Positions 52,501 to 61,586 of a stretch of DNA of 64,000 bases are shown in pieces (the stretch's first letter is position 1; each line of letters starts with the position of its first letter). The position numbers and the translations under genes were made by a program. The notes beneath the pieces were generated by a model that made no database searches, was not told where the DNA came from, and saw only the letters and a list, made by a program, of their open reading frames with translations. This DNA is from Roseateles sp. DAIF2 (lineage in GTDB: Bacteria > Pseudomonadota > Gammaproteobacteria > Burkholderiales > Burkholderiaceae_C): assembly GCF_015624425.1 (NCBI RefSeq), contig NZ_CP049919.1, forward strand, positions 3,162,001 through 3,226,000, read 5' to 3'.

Positions 52501-55500
52501 TCTGCACCGCGGCGAAATGCTCGGCCCCGATCTTCAGCCCGCGCAACTGGATGCCGGCCAGCGTGGCCGACATCAACGAGGCGCGTTCGATATGGCTGGG
52601 CTGGCGGTACTTGTCGATCACCGCCTGCAGCAGCTCAGCCGATCCGGCCGCCGCGGTGGCAAAGGTGAGCAAGGCCTTGGCCTGCGGCGCAATGCGCAGC
52701 GTCAGCGCCAATGCGCAGATCGGATCCAGCCCGGTGATCAGCTCACCGGCCACCGGTGGCATCAAATCACCGACCGGCTCGTGCGGCGCGCGGTTGCGGC
52801 CCAACCAATGCTCGCGCTGGGTCTGCAGGCGGACCGCCAGCGGTGCCGGTTCGGCGGCGGCGACGAAATGCGCGGCCAGCAAGCCGGCCTCGGCGGCGCG
52901 GCGCGGCCGGCGCTCGAACAGCAAAGCCTGCTGGGTGGCCAGCCATTCGGCTCGCATGAATAGGTTGCTGAAGGCCGGATGCGCCTCGTCCGCACCCGCC
53001 ATCGCCAGGGTGGGTTCCAGCACCGAGATCAGTTCCAGTTCCAGCACCTCGTCGCCCAGGTTGCGCAGCTCCACCTGGCGGAACTCCAGATCGTCCTCGG
53101 GGCTGACCCAGACCGTCAGCTGGGTTTGCAATCCAGACCAGCCGGCAGTCAGGCAGACCCGGTCGGCATGGAAGACGCAGCGGTAGTCCGCCGCGTTGTC
53201 CGGCGCCGGATGCTGGCTCAAGGAAACCAGGGCCGCGCCGGGTCGCGGGCGCAGGAAGAAGAAATGCCCCCAGGCGTCCCGCAATGCATCGTCGCGCCAG
53301 CGGGTCAGGTCCTGCATGCCCCAGCGACTCCAGCCGGCACCGTTGGGGCGTAGCGCGACACGGTATCGACCATTGGAGAGCAGATGGCTGGGTTCGACCG
53401 CGCTCATGCCCGGCCGCAGCTCGCGCCGCTGGCCCGGCCCGGGGCGCTGCTTCGCCAGCGGCGTCCCCGCAAGCACCGGCAGGCGCAGATGAGCAATCTC
53501 GCGCGGCACGCGCTCATGCAGCAGCGATAGCACCGCTTGGAGATGCGGATTCGCCATGGCCCAGCGCTGGGCGACCCCGTCCAGCAGCACATTGGCCAGG
53601 GCCACCAGGCTCATGCCTTGGTGATGCGCCATGAAGGTGGCCACCGGGGTGCAGGGTTCGCCGGTCTGCTGGCGTTCGGGCGTGAAATCCAGCGCCTCGA
53701 TGAAGCCGAAGCGGCCGCGCGCGCCCAGCGCCTGCAGCGTCGAGAAATTGCGGCACGCGAGATCCGGCGCAATCTGCGCCGCCAAGGCGGTCGCATAGGG
53801 TGCGATCACCAGCTCTTCCGGTGGACTGCGCCGCAACGCCAGGCGCGGCACGCCTTGCGGCGCGTACTGGTAGGCCAGGCTCTGATCGCGTCCGGCGTAG
53901 GCGGACTCGGAGATGCCCCAGGGCAGCCCATGCGCCCGGGCAAAGTCGATCTGTTCGCGCAACGCGGCGCGCCCCGACTCTTCCAGCAGGCTGCCCCACG
54001 GTTCCGCCAGCACCAGTCCCGGCATCAGGTACTCGAACATCGAGCCCGACCAGGAGCGCAGGCAGGCCCATGTGCCCACCGCATGCAAGGGCCGGCCCAA
54101 CGCGGTCCAATGGCTCACCGGCAACTGGCCATGCGCGATCGCCAGCAGGCTGGCCAGGCGCGACTCCGACGCCAGCAGGTCGTAGCAGGCCGCATCGAGT
54201 TGCTGCTCCATGACCCGATAGCCAATGTGCAGCAGATGGCGCCTGGGGTGATAGAGGAATGCGAAATCGGCCTCGCGCGCCAAGGCCTCGGCGCGCGCCG
54301 CGATGGCCAGCAGGCGGGTCCCCAGGTCGGCATGTTCCGGCGCCAGGGCACGGCAGGCCTGGGCCACGGCGAGCAGATGACCGCAAAGATTGCCGCTGTC
54401 CACGCTGGAGACATACAGCGGCAGCAGGGCCGCGCCCGTCTGGGTGTCGTACCAGTTGAGGAAATGCCCGCGATGACGCTGCAGCCCGGCCATGCTGGCC
54501 AAAGTGGCCTCCAGCCGCTCCACCAGTTCGGCGGCGGCGATCCAGCCGAAGGCCTGTGCACAGGCTGCGCTGAGCAGGTACAGGCCGATGTTGGTGGGCG
54601 AGGTGCGATGCGCCAGCACCTCGACCGGCAACAGCTGCAGGTTGTCCGGTGGCAAATGGCGGTCCGCAGGGCCGATGCAATGCTCGAAGAAGCCCCAGGT
54701 GTCGAGTGCGATGCCTTGCAACTGCTCGCGATCCGCGGCCCGCAGCGGCCTGGGCGGGCGCCGCCCCCGGCCGGCCCAGGCCACCCACAGCGGCGCACCC
54801 GCCCACAGCAGCCCGAGCGCTGCCGCCGGCAGCAGGTAGGCCGCTGCGCTGGTCGCCAGCAGCAGAAGCACGGCCAGCAGCGGCACACGTCCATGGCGGC
54901 GCAGCAAGGCGAGCGGATGCGTGGACAAGGAGGACTGCACCGCGGCGGCCGTGGTCCATTGCAGCAGATGGCGGCGGCTGAAGAGCAGCCGGTAGAGCGT
55001 GCGAGCCACCGCATCCAAGGCCAAGCCCGCGAGGCCCGGCAGCATGGCCAGTTGCCACAGCCCTCCGGCCAGGGCGCGCGCCAGCTCCGCCAACGCCAGC
55101 TTGTAGAAATGGCGTCGAGCCAGGTCGACCCGCGCCGAGGTCAATCCCGCCAGCGCGCCCAGCGTCGGGCCCGCGCAGAAGGCCGCCATCACCAGGATCA
55201 GCGCCACCCAGGGCGCCATCAGCTGGCCGGCCAAGCTGAGCAGCAGCAGGCCCAGGCCGGCGGGCGCTACCAGCGAGCGGCGCAGATTGTCGAACAGCTT
55301 CCAGCGGTTGAGCGCCCCCAGCGGATAGCGGGCCGCTTGCAGCAGCAGGGGCAGCAGCTGCCAGTCGCCGCGCATCCAGCGGTGCAGGCGGGCGGCAGCC
55401 ACATCGGGATGGGCCGGCGGCGCCTCGATCAGCGCCACGTCGCCAAGCCTCGCGCAACGCGCCAGTGCGCCCTCCAGCAGGTCGTGGCTCAGCACCTGAT

Positions 55501-57700
55501 CGGCGGGCAACCGGTCTCCCAGCAACTGGTGCATGGCCTGCACCTGCAGCAAGCCCTTGCCGCTGTAGCTGCCTTCGCCGAACAGATCCTGGTAGATCTC
55601 CGAGCCGGCGGCGCTATAGGGATCGATGCCGGCCTGGCCGGCAAACAGTCGGTGATAGCCGGTGGCCTCGACCGGTGCCGGCAGCGGCATGACCAGGCGA
55701 GGCTGCAGGATGGCAAAACCGCCGCAAACGCTTCGCCCGTCGGCCGCGAGACGCGGCCGGTTGGCCGGATGCGCCGCCGCCCCGACCAGATCGCGCAGCG
55801 TGCCGGGCGGCAGCCAGGTGTCGCTGTCCAGCGTGACGAGATAGCGGATGTCGGGGGCAAGGGTCGAGGCGGCCCCCAGATCCAGGAAGGCCCCCGTCGG
55901 CCCGCCGGCCAGTTGGGCGATCAGCTGCTCCAGCTTGCCGCGCTTGCGCTCCCAGCCGATCCAGCGCTGCTCGGTGATGCAGTAGCGCCGCTCGCGCTGC
56001 AGCAAGACGAACCGCGATGTGCCTGGCTGTGCCTCAGCACCGGCATTCAGCTCAGCCAGCGCCGCCAGTGCATGTTCGAGCAGCGGCGCATCGGCATCGA
56101 GCGCAGCGGCGTCGGCGTCGGTCCAATCGCCCAGCAGGGCGAACTGGGCTTCGTGCTCCGGATTGGCCAGTTGGTGCAGCAACAGGCGCCGACACAGCGC
56201 GTCGATCGTGGGTTTGTCGCTGAGCAAGGCCGGGATCACCACCAGGACCCGGTGGTCCGCCGGAATGCCGCCGGCCAGCGCCAGCCGTGGCAAGGGCACG
56301 GGACGCAGCGACTCGCTGATCAGTCGGTGCAGCAGGGCCACCACCGCCTCGGAGGCCGGCAGCAGCACCAGCAGCGCGGCGCCAGGCCAGGCCCACGCAG
56401 GCAAGACCTGCCCCCGTAGCAGCCATCCCGTGAGCACGAGGCTCAGCAGCGTCAGGGCCCCCAAATACAGAGGCAGCACACAGGGCTGCCAGCGGGACGC
56501 CCGGTTAGGCAGGCCAAGAGCACGCAGCAGCTCCGGCCGACCGGCATCCCGCAACCAGTAGCCGGGCGCCGCGGACGGCTCGTCGGCTGACGCGGCAGCA
56601 CGCCGCATCAGGTCAAGCAACAGCCTGGCCACGGCCATCTCGCCGCGCCCACTGCGTCGCGCCAAATGTTCGATCGCATGCAGGCTCTGATCGCGCGTGT
56701 CGGCATGTTCGGCGGCGAACAGCGGCGCGCCCTGCAGAAGCCCGATCAGCGCGCTGCTGCGCGAAATCAACTCGGGCCAGTCCGCACCGGCAATGCGACG
56801 CAGCGAACCCACCGCATTGCTGACGCTGAGGTTATCCGCGGTCTGCTCTCGCTCCTGCTGGGCAAGCAGCGGTGCCGGATCGGGGAGCACGCGCCGCGCC
56901 CAGGCGCGCAGGCCGGTGCGCTCGGCGCCCTGCCCGTCCTGCAGGCTCAACCAGAGTTGAGCCAGGAAAACCGCATCGGTACCACGCCGCCGCAGCAGCT
57001 CCAGCAGCTCGTCCATCGCCGCCATGTCCCAGGCATCGCCGCGCTGGTAGCACAGGCGAGCCGCTTCGCGCGCGGCCTTGTGGGCGGCCAGCCGTTCCGC
57101 GAGCCGGCTCAGGCTCTCGACCAGCACCACACGCAGATTGGTGGGCAAGGCCCACATCTCGCCCAGGCTCAGTTCACGGGTTTGCTGATAGGCGCACAGA
57201 AACTGCTGCAGCAGGTCCTCGTCAAAGGCCCCGTCGGTATGGGCGACGAAGGCCCAGGCCACGCCGTAGATCCGCGGCAGGCCGGCCAGCGGCTCGTCCT
57301 GCAGTACCGGCAATGTGCGGAAATAGGGACGCGGCAGGGCTTCGCGGATGTCCTGGAGCTGGGACTCGATCAGGTGGAAATTGTCCAGCAGCCAATCGGC
57401 CGCCGGACTGTCCGTATCGCCGCTGCCGGCGGGTTCGACCATGTAGCGCTGGGCCGCATGCAGCATGCGCACATTGGCGCGCAGGCGTGGAAAGAAGCGG
57501 GTGCGATGCCAGCTCGCGGCGCCGGCGCGGTGTGTCTCACCCAGGCTGCGGGCATGCTCGGCAAAGCGCTGCGCACCGAAGATTTCGGCCCGGATTGGCG
57601 GTTGCAAAGGGCCGGCCGCTGCATCGAGCATCAGGTAGAGCGTCTGCGGCGCGTCGGGTATCAGGCGCCGCAGCATTGACACGCCACTCGATGCCCCCAT
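49544..57700 (-). CDS. Cyclic beta-1,2-glucan synthase (NdvB/ChvB type)
   Basis: This 2718-residue enzyme has the full layout. An N-terminal region is followed by membrane helices near 405-455, a GT84 glucosyltransferase domain near 480-800 with the metal motif TLDSDTW near residue 624, more helices near 810-960, a glucoamylase-like region near 1100-1400 (FMAHHQGMSLVAL), and a GH94 phosphorylase part from about 1470 to the end with GGDWNDGMN near 2383. It builds and cyclises periplasmic glucans for osmotic adaptation. ATG at 57700 or 57676 may start. Long opposite-strand frames are shadows. Confidence 0.93.
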   Translation of the reverse strand: MGASSGVSMLRRLIPDAPQTLYLMLDAAAGPLQPPIRAEIFGAQRFAEHARSLGETHRAGAASWHRTRFFPRLRANVRMLHAAQRYMVEPAGSGDTDSPAADWLLDNFHLIESQLQDIREALPRPYFRTLPVLQDEPLAGLPRIYGVAWAFVAHTDGAFDEDLLQQFLCAYQQTRELSLGEMWALPTNLRVVLVESLSRLAERLAAHKAAREAARLCYQRGDAWDMAAMDELLELLRRRGTDAVFLAQLWLSLQDGQGAERTGLRAWARRVLPDPAPLLAQQEREQTADNLSVSNAVGSLRRIAGADWPELISRSSALIGLLQGAPLFAAEHADTRDQSLHAIEHLARRSGRGEMAVARLLLDLMRRAAASADEPSAAPGYWLRDAGRPELLRALGLPNRASRWQPCVLPLYLGALTLLSLVLTGWLLRGQVLPAWAWPGAALLVLLPASEAVVALLHRLISESLRPVPLPRLALAGGIPADHRVLVVIPALLSDKPTIDALCRRLLLHQLANPEHEAQFALLGDWTDADAAALDADAPLLEHALAALAELNAGAEAQPGTSRFVLLQRERRYCITEQRWIGWERKRGKLEQLIAQLAGGPTGAFLDLGAASTLAPDIRYLVTLDSDTWLPPGTLRDLVGAAAHPANRPRLAADGRSVCGGFAILQPRLVMPLPAPVEATGYHRLFAGQAGIDPYSAAGSEIYQDLFGEGSYSGKGLLQVQAMHQLLGDRLPADQVLSHDLLEGALARCARLGDVALIEAPPAHPDVAAARLHRWMRGDWQLLPLLLQAARYPLGALNRWKLFDNLRRSLVAPAGLGLLLLSLAGQLMAPWVALILVMAAFCAGPTLGALAGLTSARVDLARRHFYKLALAELARALAGGLWQLAMLPGLAGLALDAVARTLYRLLFSRRHLLQWTTAAAVQSSLSTHPLALLRRHGRVPLLAVLLLLATSAAAYLLPAAALGLLWAGAPLWVAWAGRGRRPPRPLRAADREQLQGIALDTWGFFEHCIGPADRHLPPDNLQLLPVEVLAHRTSPTNIGLYLLSAACAQAFGWIAAAELVERLEATLASMAGLQRHRGHFLNWYDTQTGAALLPLYVSSVDSGNLCGHLLAVAQACRALAPEHADLGTRLLAIAARAEALAREADFAFLYHPRRHLLHIGYRVMEQQLDAACYDLLASESRLASLLAIAHGQLPVSHWTALGRPLHAVGTWACLRSWSGSMFEYLMPGLVLAEPWGSLLEESGRAALREQIDFARAHGLPWGISESAYAGRDQSLAYQYAPQGVPRLALRRSPPEELVIAPYATALAAQIAPDLACRNFSTLQALGARGRFGFIEALDFTPERQQTGEPCTPVATFMAHHQGMSLVALANVLLDGVAQRWAMANPHLQAVLSLLHERVPREIAHLRLPVLAGTPLAKQRPGPGQRRELRPGMSAVEPSHLLSNGRYRVALRPNGAGWSRWGMQDLTRWRDDALRDAWGHFFFLRPRPGAALVSLSQHPAPDNAADYRCVFHADRVCLTAGWSGLQTQLTVWVSPEDDLEFRQVELRNLGDEVLELELISVLEPTLAMAGADEAHPAFSNLFMRAEWLATQQALLFERRPRRAAEAGLLAAHFVAAAEPAPLAVRLQTQREHWLGRNRAPHEPVGDLMPPVAGELITGLDPICALALTLRIAPQAKALLTFATAAAGSAELLQAVIDKYRQPSHIERASLMSATLAGIQLRGLKIGAEHFAAVQSLSTALLLTLARPQREAPEMRSDRRLLWRFGLSGERPIVLVSAGAMQGLSLLRSLAQALRLWAWGGVACDLVVLNAEPASYQMSLQRELAALRERHQADAPEATAFVVLDASSLDASELETLHRLARLHFHADGRPFLRQVQAWTDWHEQALERREEGATTLVGRAVSARQATLAPVGRFERDSGEFRFNVGPGMRPPRPWINVLANPGFGAHLSESGGGGSWAQNSRLHALTAWSNDPVADPPSEHFLVQDLETRECWSVAPSAWGDGALRYRVAHGQGYSRITHDSGGLVLSATWCVDPVTALKQVQLLLRNHGKRRRRLRLIGLVEWQLGAGRGERADLATALYCQRLPVGRLQALLATRCEQAGGFGGATAFLALAPGEADEDADWSCDRRECFDARGRLQLPDHFGQQRAAGLDPCAALATRLNLAPGDSAERVFLLGHADSPAAARQLAAESALRPPGERLVLARAQWDELLNATTVSTPDPLFDALVNRWLLYQTVACRLWARAGFYQAGGATGFRDQLQDCLALSWAAPRLLREQILLCASRQYPEGDVQHWWHAPGGAGVRSHCSDDRLWLPWACIHYLRATGDAGLLGELCPFVEGAPVPEGAEDLYETPRASEGRASVYEHAARAVDCSLGVGVHGLPLIGGGDWNDGMNRVGHEGRGESVWLAWLLGRLVADFTPLAVARGEAARAQRWARAAAGWQAALEGPAWDGRWYRRAFFDDGSPLGAGANTEARIDLIAQAWSALSGLAPPERQQQAMAAVEAELVDPAAGLIRLLHPPLVSARPEAGYIQAYPAGVRENGGQYSHAGVWALMAQARLARHSLIGSGDCDLAYRYFCLLSPAHRSADPTQGAVYGLEPYVMAGDICSAQPYVGRGGWSWYTGAAAWLHRAALESIFGLRLEAESLSFAPCLPTQWPRAELSLRRAGRELRFVLLRGTPGETLALMESENAQLLRPGQVLAWPALRAPLSCFVMPLGD

Positions 57701-57703
57701 GCT

Positions 57704-57928
57704 TCACAGCGCCGACCAGGCGACACCCAGCAGCACCAGCAGAAGTCCGGTGCTGACCAGGTGCGCGCGCACGAAGCCGTGCAGCAGTTCGGCCGCACAG
57801 CAGAGGGTGAACCAGCGTCGGCTGCAGCCGCAGCGCGCCAGCTGCTCACCCAGCTGCGAGAGCTCCTGCGTCAGGCCGCCGGTGTCGCAGGCATGGCAGG
57901 CGGTGATCCAGGGATTCAGGTTTGGCAT
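57704..57928 (-). CDS. Cysteine-rich small protein before the glucan synthase gene
   Basis: This 74-residue frame (MPNLNPWITACHACDTGG) has CHAC, CGC and CC motifs and a C-terminal hydrophobic helix (HLVSTGLLLVLLGVAW). It ends 3 bp before the glucan synthase start, so the two are likely co-transcribed. An ATG at 57946 is an alternative. No family recognised; the cysteines might bind a metal. Moderate support only. Confidence 0.5.
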   Translation of the reverse strand: MPNLNPWITACHACDTGGLTQELSQLGEQLARCGCSRRWFTLCCAAELLHGFVRAHLVSTGLLLVLLGVAWSAL

Positions 57929-58023
57929 GGCAGTCTCCGCCGCCATCGCACGCGGCGCTGGCGGATAACAGGGGTCGAAGGAACCGGCGGTGCGGCTGGG
58001 GGTGGCGTTCGGTCGGCGCGCGC

Positions 58024-58584
58024 TCAGTCCATCCCCCGCCGCGGCGCACTGCCGAACACATGGTCCCAGAAGCCGCTGCTGACGCCATAGCAGCGCGGCG
58101 CGGCGTGGCCGTGGTGTCGGGCATGCCAGCGCTTGCGCCTCAGCAGCCACGCGTTGCTGTCGGCCCGCCAGTGATGAGTGGCATGATGGATCAGGGTATA
58201 GACCAGGTAGCCGCTCAGCACACCGAGGGTCAGGGCCTGGGCGTTCCAGGCGCCGAGCAGCAACAGGGCTGGCAGGAACACCAGCAGGCCGATCAAGCCG
58301 CCGCTGAGCAGGGTCGGGGCGCAGATCAGCGCCGTCGGGCGCCGGTGATGATCGGCATGCCAGGCAGCAAAGGGTTGCAGCCCATGCAGCACAAAACGGT
58401 GCAGCACATATTCCAGCAGGCTCCAGCCGAGCAGGCCCAGCAGCACCAGGGCGAGCAGGATCGGGACGTCGATGCCCGAGCTCTCGAACAGCAAGCGCAG
58501 CCCGAGCAGCAGCACCGCGACACCGTAAAGCCCGATGTCGGCACGATAGGCCCAGCGGCTGTGTTCGAGGAAGAAGAAGTTCAT
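58024..58584 (-). CDS. Fatty acid hydroxylase/sterol desaturase superfamily protein
   Basis: The protein has 186 residues, with four helices and the di-iron histidine clusters HRFVLHG, HADHH, HHATHH and HARHHGH. This places it in the fatty acid hydroxylase superfamily, O2-dependent membrane enzymes. The substrate is unknown. It is divergent from the Crp/Fnr gene at 58691; the perfect 16-bp palindrome at 58618 lies between, 34 bp from this start. Confidence 0.87.
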   Translation of the reverse strand: MNFFFLEHSRWAYRADIGLYGVAVLLLGLRLLFESSGIDVPILLALVLLGLLGWSLLEYVLHRFVLHGLQPFAAWHADHHRRPTALICAPTLLSGGLIGLLVFLPALLLLGAWNAQALTLGVLSGYLVYTLIHHATHHWRADSNAWLLRRKRWHARHHGHAAPRCYGVSSGFWDHVFGSAPRRGMD

Positions 58585-58617
58585 GCCCTAAGCTAACGGC
58601 CTCGAAGCATGCTCATC

Positions 58618-58633
58618 TGTTCGCTAGCGAACA
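58618..58633. promoter_or_regulatory. CRP-type palindrome, site 3
   Basis: TGTTCGCTAGCGAACA is a perfect 16-bp palindrome with the frame xGTxCG-N4-CGxACx shared with the GGTGCG sites. It sits between the hydroxylase gene and the first Crp/Fnr gene, 57 bp before the latter, and may serve autoregulation. Confidence 0.65.
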
Positions 58634-58690
58634 CAGCAACAGCGCAAGCGTCGCCTATATTCTGATCATCGTCATCTCCGGGGACCTGCC

Positions 58691-59407
58691 GTGATATCGA
58701 CAGAGGACCTGCGCAGCAATCAACTGCTCGCCCTGCTATCGCCCGAAGAGCGGGCGCATTGGTCGCCCCAGCTGGAAGTGGTCGACATGCCGCTGGGCCG
58801 GGTGCTGTACGAGTCCGGCCGGCCGCAAAGCCATGTGTACTTCCCGACCACCGCCATCGTCTCCCTGCTGTATGTGCTGGAGAACGGTGCCTCGGCCGAG
58901 ATCGCGGTGGTCGGCAACGAAGGCTTGGTCGGCATCGCGCTGTTCATGGGCGGTGAGACCACACCCAGCCGTGCCGTCGTGCAGAGCGCCGGCCTTGGCT
59001 TGCGGCTGCGCGCGCAGGCCATGAAGGACGAGTTCAATCGCGCGGGCCCGGTGATGCATCTGCTGCTGCGCTACACCCAGGCCCTGATCACCCAGATGGC
59101 GCAGACCGCGGTGTGCAACCGCCACCATTCGCTGGACCAGCAGCTGTGCCGCTGGCTGCTGCTGAGCCTGGACCGGCTGCAGGGCAGCGAGCTGGTGATG
59201 ACCCAGGAGCTGATCGCCAATATGCTGGGCGTGCGCCGCGAGGGCGTGACCGAGAGCGCGCTGAAGCTGCAGGCCGCCGGGCTGATCCGCTATGCCCGCG
59301 GCCACATCACCGTGCTGGACCGCGCCGGCCTGGAGGCGCGCGCCTGCGAATGCTATGCCGTGGTGCGTCAGGAGTACGCACGGCTGCTGCCCGCAAGCGC
59401 CGGCTGA
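58691..59407 (+). CDS. Crp/Fnr-family regulator, paralogue 1
   Basis: The 238-residue protein has a cyclic-nucleotide-binding-like domain (about 20-130; GRVLYESGRPQSHVYFPTTAIVSLLY) without the arginine-serine cAMP signature or N-terminal cysteines of FNR. Its HTH (about 165-220) includes MLGVRREGVTESALKLQAAGLIRYARGHITVLDR. The effector is unknown. The second paralogue starts 82 bp later and shares this end almost fully. Confidence 0.88.
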   Translation: MISTEDLRSNQLLALLSPEERAHWSPQLEVVDMPLGRVLYESGRPQSHVYFPTTAIVSLLYVLENGASAEIAVVGNEGLVGIALFMGGETTPSRAVVQSAGLGLRLRAQAMKDEFNRAGPVMHLLLRYTQALITQMAQTAVCNRHHSLDQQLCRWLLLSLDRLQGSELVMTQELIANMLGVRREGVTESALKLQAAGLIRYARGHITVLDRAGLEARACECYAVVRQEYARLLPASAG

Positions 59408-59489
59408 TCGGCGTCGCTTGGTGCGCCGGAGCACGGTAGTGCTGCCCCGGCGCGGTGCAGACTGCGGTCAGCCCCCCCCGGAGACCTGC

Positions 59490-60227
59490 GTGCCTGCTGC
59501 CCAGAATCACTTGATCGATCGGCTGCCGCGCCCCGACCGGCTGCGCCTGCTGGCCGCCTGCGAGCGGGTCCCGCTGCGGCCCTCGCAGATCCTGTGCCGC
59601 TCGGGCCAGGTGATCCGCCATGCCTACTTTCCCATCGGCGGCCTGATCTCCTTGCTGACCCGCGATGACGAGCAGCCCTCTATCGAAGTCGGCATGGTGG
59701 GCCGCGAGGGCATGTTGGGCATGTCCTTGGTGTTGGGCGTGGGCCGTGCGCCGCTTGGCGCCATGGTGCAGGGCGCGGGCGAGGCCTGGCGCCTGGCCGC
59801 CCCGGCGCTCAAGCGCGAGCTGCTGCTCAGCGCGGCGCTGCGGCGCTGCCTGAACCGCTATATCGCCATCTCCATGGCCGGCTTCGCGACCTCGGTCGGA
59901 TGCCAGCATGCCCATCTGCTGGCCCCTCGCCTGGCGCGCTGGCTGCTGATGAGCCTGGACCGGGCCTCGGGGCGCGAGCTGCTGGTGACGCAAAGCTGGA
60001 TTGCCCGCATGCTGGGCGTGCGCCGCGAGGGCGTCACGGAGATCGCCTTGAAGCTGCAGGCCGCCGGCCTGATCCGCTACGCCCGAGGACATATCACGGT
60101 GCTGGATCGCGGCGGTCTGGAGTCGCGGAGCTGCGGATGTTATGCGGCCAGCCGGCTGGAGTATGAGCGGCTGCTGCCCGGCCTGGCGCCAGCCAGCGCG
60201 CCGCTGCCGCCTGCGATCCCGGGCTAG
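59490..60227 (+). CDS. Crp/Fnr-family regulator, paralogue 2
   Basis: This 245-residue protein starts at a GTG with a GGAG site 6 bp upstream. The sensor half (SQILCRSGQVIRHAYFPIGGLISLLTRDDEQPSIEVGMVGREG) has diverged from paralogue 1. The HTH half is nearly the same (MLGVRREGVTEIALKLQAAGLIRYARGHITVLDRGGLES). No haem or Fe-S ligands are evident. A tandem duplication with conserved DNA recognition is the simplest reading. Confidence 0.87.
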   Translation: MPAAQNHLIDRLPRPDRLRLLAACERVPLRPSQILCRSGQVIRHAYFPIGGLISLLTRDDEQPSIEVGMVGREGMLGMSLVLGVGRAPLGAMVQGAGEAWRLAAPALKRELLLSAALRRCLNRYIAISMAGFATSVGCQHAHLLAPRLARWLLMSLDRASGRELLVTQSWIARMLGVRREGVTEIALKLQAAGLIRYARGHITVLDRGGLESRSCGCYAASRLEYERLLPGLAPASAPLPPAIPG

Positions 60228-60233
60228 GCCCGC

Positions 60234-61145
60234 TCAGGCCGGGACCGCGCCGGCGGCACGGTCATCGGGATCGCGCTGCGGGGCCGGTGCGTCGGCATGC
60301 ATGGCGTCCCTCCGCATCTCGCCCGCCTTGGCAAAGAACACATGGCCGGCCCTCGAGCGTTTGGCCGCGTACATCGCCGCGTCGGCGCTGCGCATCAAGG
60401 TGGCGGCGGTGCTGCCGTCGGCGGGGTGGACGGCAATCCCGATGCTGGGCCGCACGCGCAGGCGCAGGTTCCCGATCTGCATGGGTGCGGCGATGGTCTC
60501 GTAGAGCTTGCGCGCCAGCCGGCTGAGCTCGGGCCGACTCACCGGCCCGCAGCGCAGGCAGGCGAACTCGTCGCCACCGAGCCGGCTCACCATGTCTTCG
60601 CTGCGCACCCGGCGGTCCAGCCGGCGCGCCACCACCTTGAGCATTTCATCGCCGATGTCGTGGCCATAGGCGTCATTGACGGGCTTGAAGTCGTCCAGGT
60701 CCAGATAGATGACGGCCAGCCGCGCTGGCTCGCCCGCCTCCAGGAGCGCGGTCGCATGGGTCAGGCGTTCGATGAAGAAGCGGCGGTTCGGCAAGGCGGT
60801 CAAGGCGTCATGCAGGGCCAGGTGCCGTGCCCTGCGCTCGCCATCCTGGGTGCAGGCCAGTTCCGCGCGGGCCGAGGTCAGCGCCGCCTGCGCCTCCCGG
60901 GCCAGCCGCTCCATCTGGTGGAGGCGCTCGAACTCGCGATCCAGCAAGGGCTGCAGCTGCGCCAAGGCGTCTAGGCATTGCCGCAGCCGCTCGTGCATCA
61001 GGGCTGGCGCCGGGGTGTTCTCTTCGCTCTGAGCGCAGCCACAGGCGCTCGCGCTCGCCTGCAGCTGGGTGTGGATGCCCGACAGCAGCGATTGCCAGAC
61101 CTGCGGCGAGCGCTCATCGGCACCGCCGGGCAAGGAGGCAGTCAT
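60234..61145 (-). CDS. Diguanylate cyclase (GGDEF)
   Basis: The protein has 303 residues. A GGDEF domain at about 118-275 has an intact active site (RLGGDEFACL) and an RxxD inhibitory site five residues before it (RSED). The N-terminal 115 residues form a coiled coil with CGCAQSEE but no membrane helix, so the enzyme is cytoplasmic. The start was placed at MTASLPGG; frame upstream to 61454 is noncoding. It makes c-di-GMP; the stop is 6 bp from the convergent regulator gene. Confidence 0.9.
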   Translation of the reverse strand: MTASLPGGADERSPQVWQSLLSGIHTQLQASASACGCAQSEENTPAPALMHERLRQCLDALAQLQPLLDREFERLHQMERLAREAQAALTSARAELACTQDGERRARHLALHDALTALPNRRFFIERLTHATALLEAGEPARLAVIYLDLDDFKPVNDAYGHDIGDEMLKVVARRLDRRVRSEDMVSRLGGDEFACLRCGPVSRPELSRLARKLYETIAAPMQIGNLRLRVRPSIGIAVHPADGSTAATLMRSADAAMYAAKRSRAGHVFFAKAGEMRRDAMHADAPAPQRDPDDRAAGAVPA

Positions 61146-61586
61146 ACGGGGGCGGCGGCCTTGCGCCTGCGCACGGCCGCACGGGCAGCCCCGCCGGGGC
61201 CCGGCATGACGGGGACGCCGCTGCCGACCTTCCCCGGCGGCGGTGAACCTTCCGATGTGAAGTCGGCTTCCTGCCGGCGCTGGTCCGGCGACGGTCTGGC
61301 CCGATGGACCACGGGCAACTCGGTACGCTTCATGAGGACCTTTCAAACGAACCCATCTCGGGGGCTGGTGCCGAAGTCTGGCGGCACGGTACATCGCCGT
61401 CCGTACGGCACCGCACAAACGCCCGCCCCATGCCGGCTGGGTGCGCTGGCGCACCGACCCCGCCGCGTTGATGCGCGCAGGATCCCGATCAGGTCACGGC
61501 CGAAGCGATGTCACCGCGACCCGCTGCGGCCGAAGAGTCCGTGGCGCTTCGGCCGGACCGCCCTGCGCATCGAGAAGGAGCCTGAC
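61146..61586. other. Intergenic region with palindrome site 4
   Basis: No gene is supported in these 441 bp between the diguanylate cyclase and the small membrane protein at 61587. The main feature is the palindrome at 61440. A sequence near 61492-61511 (ATCAGGTCACGGCCGAAGC) recurs with two changes near 62972-62990, a trace of the duplication that made the paralogue at 63060. Confidence 0.5.
61440..61455. promoter_or_regulatory. CRP-type palindrome, site 4
   Basis: GGTGCGCTGGCGCACC has 6-bp perfect arms around CTGG. Together with the following GACC it matches the sites at 46551 and 48563. It lies 131 bp before the gene at 61587, the same distance as site 1 from its gene. Confidence 0.6.

Noticed and set aside
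49319..56419. Two very long plus-strand frames opposite the glucan synthase
   Set aside because: Both lie antisense to a well-supported 2718-residue gene and lack any family motif.
58691..60227. Either Crp/Fnr paralogue as the oxygen-sensing FNR or NO-sensing Dnr for the nar and nor promoters
   Set aside because: No N-terminal cysteine cluster or haem ligand is visible, and the location and nearby operator differ from the TTGCG boxes.
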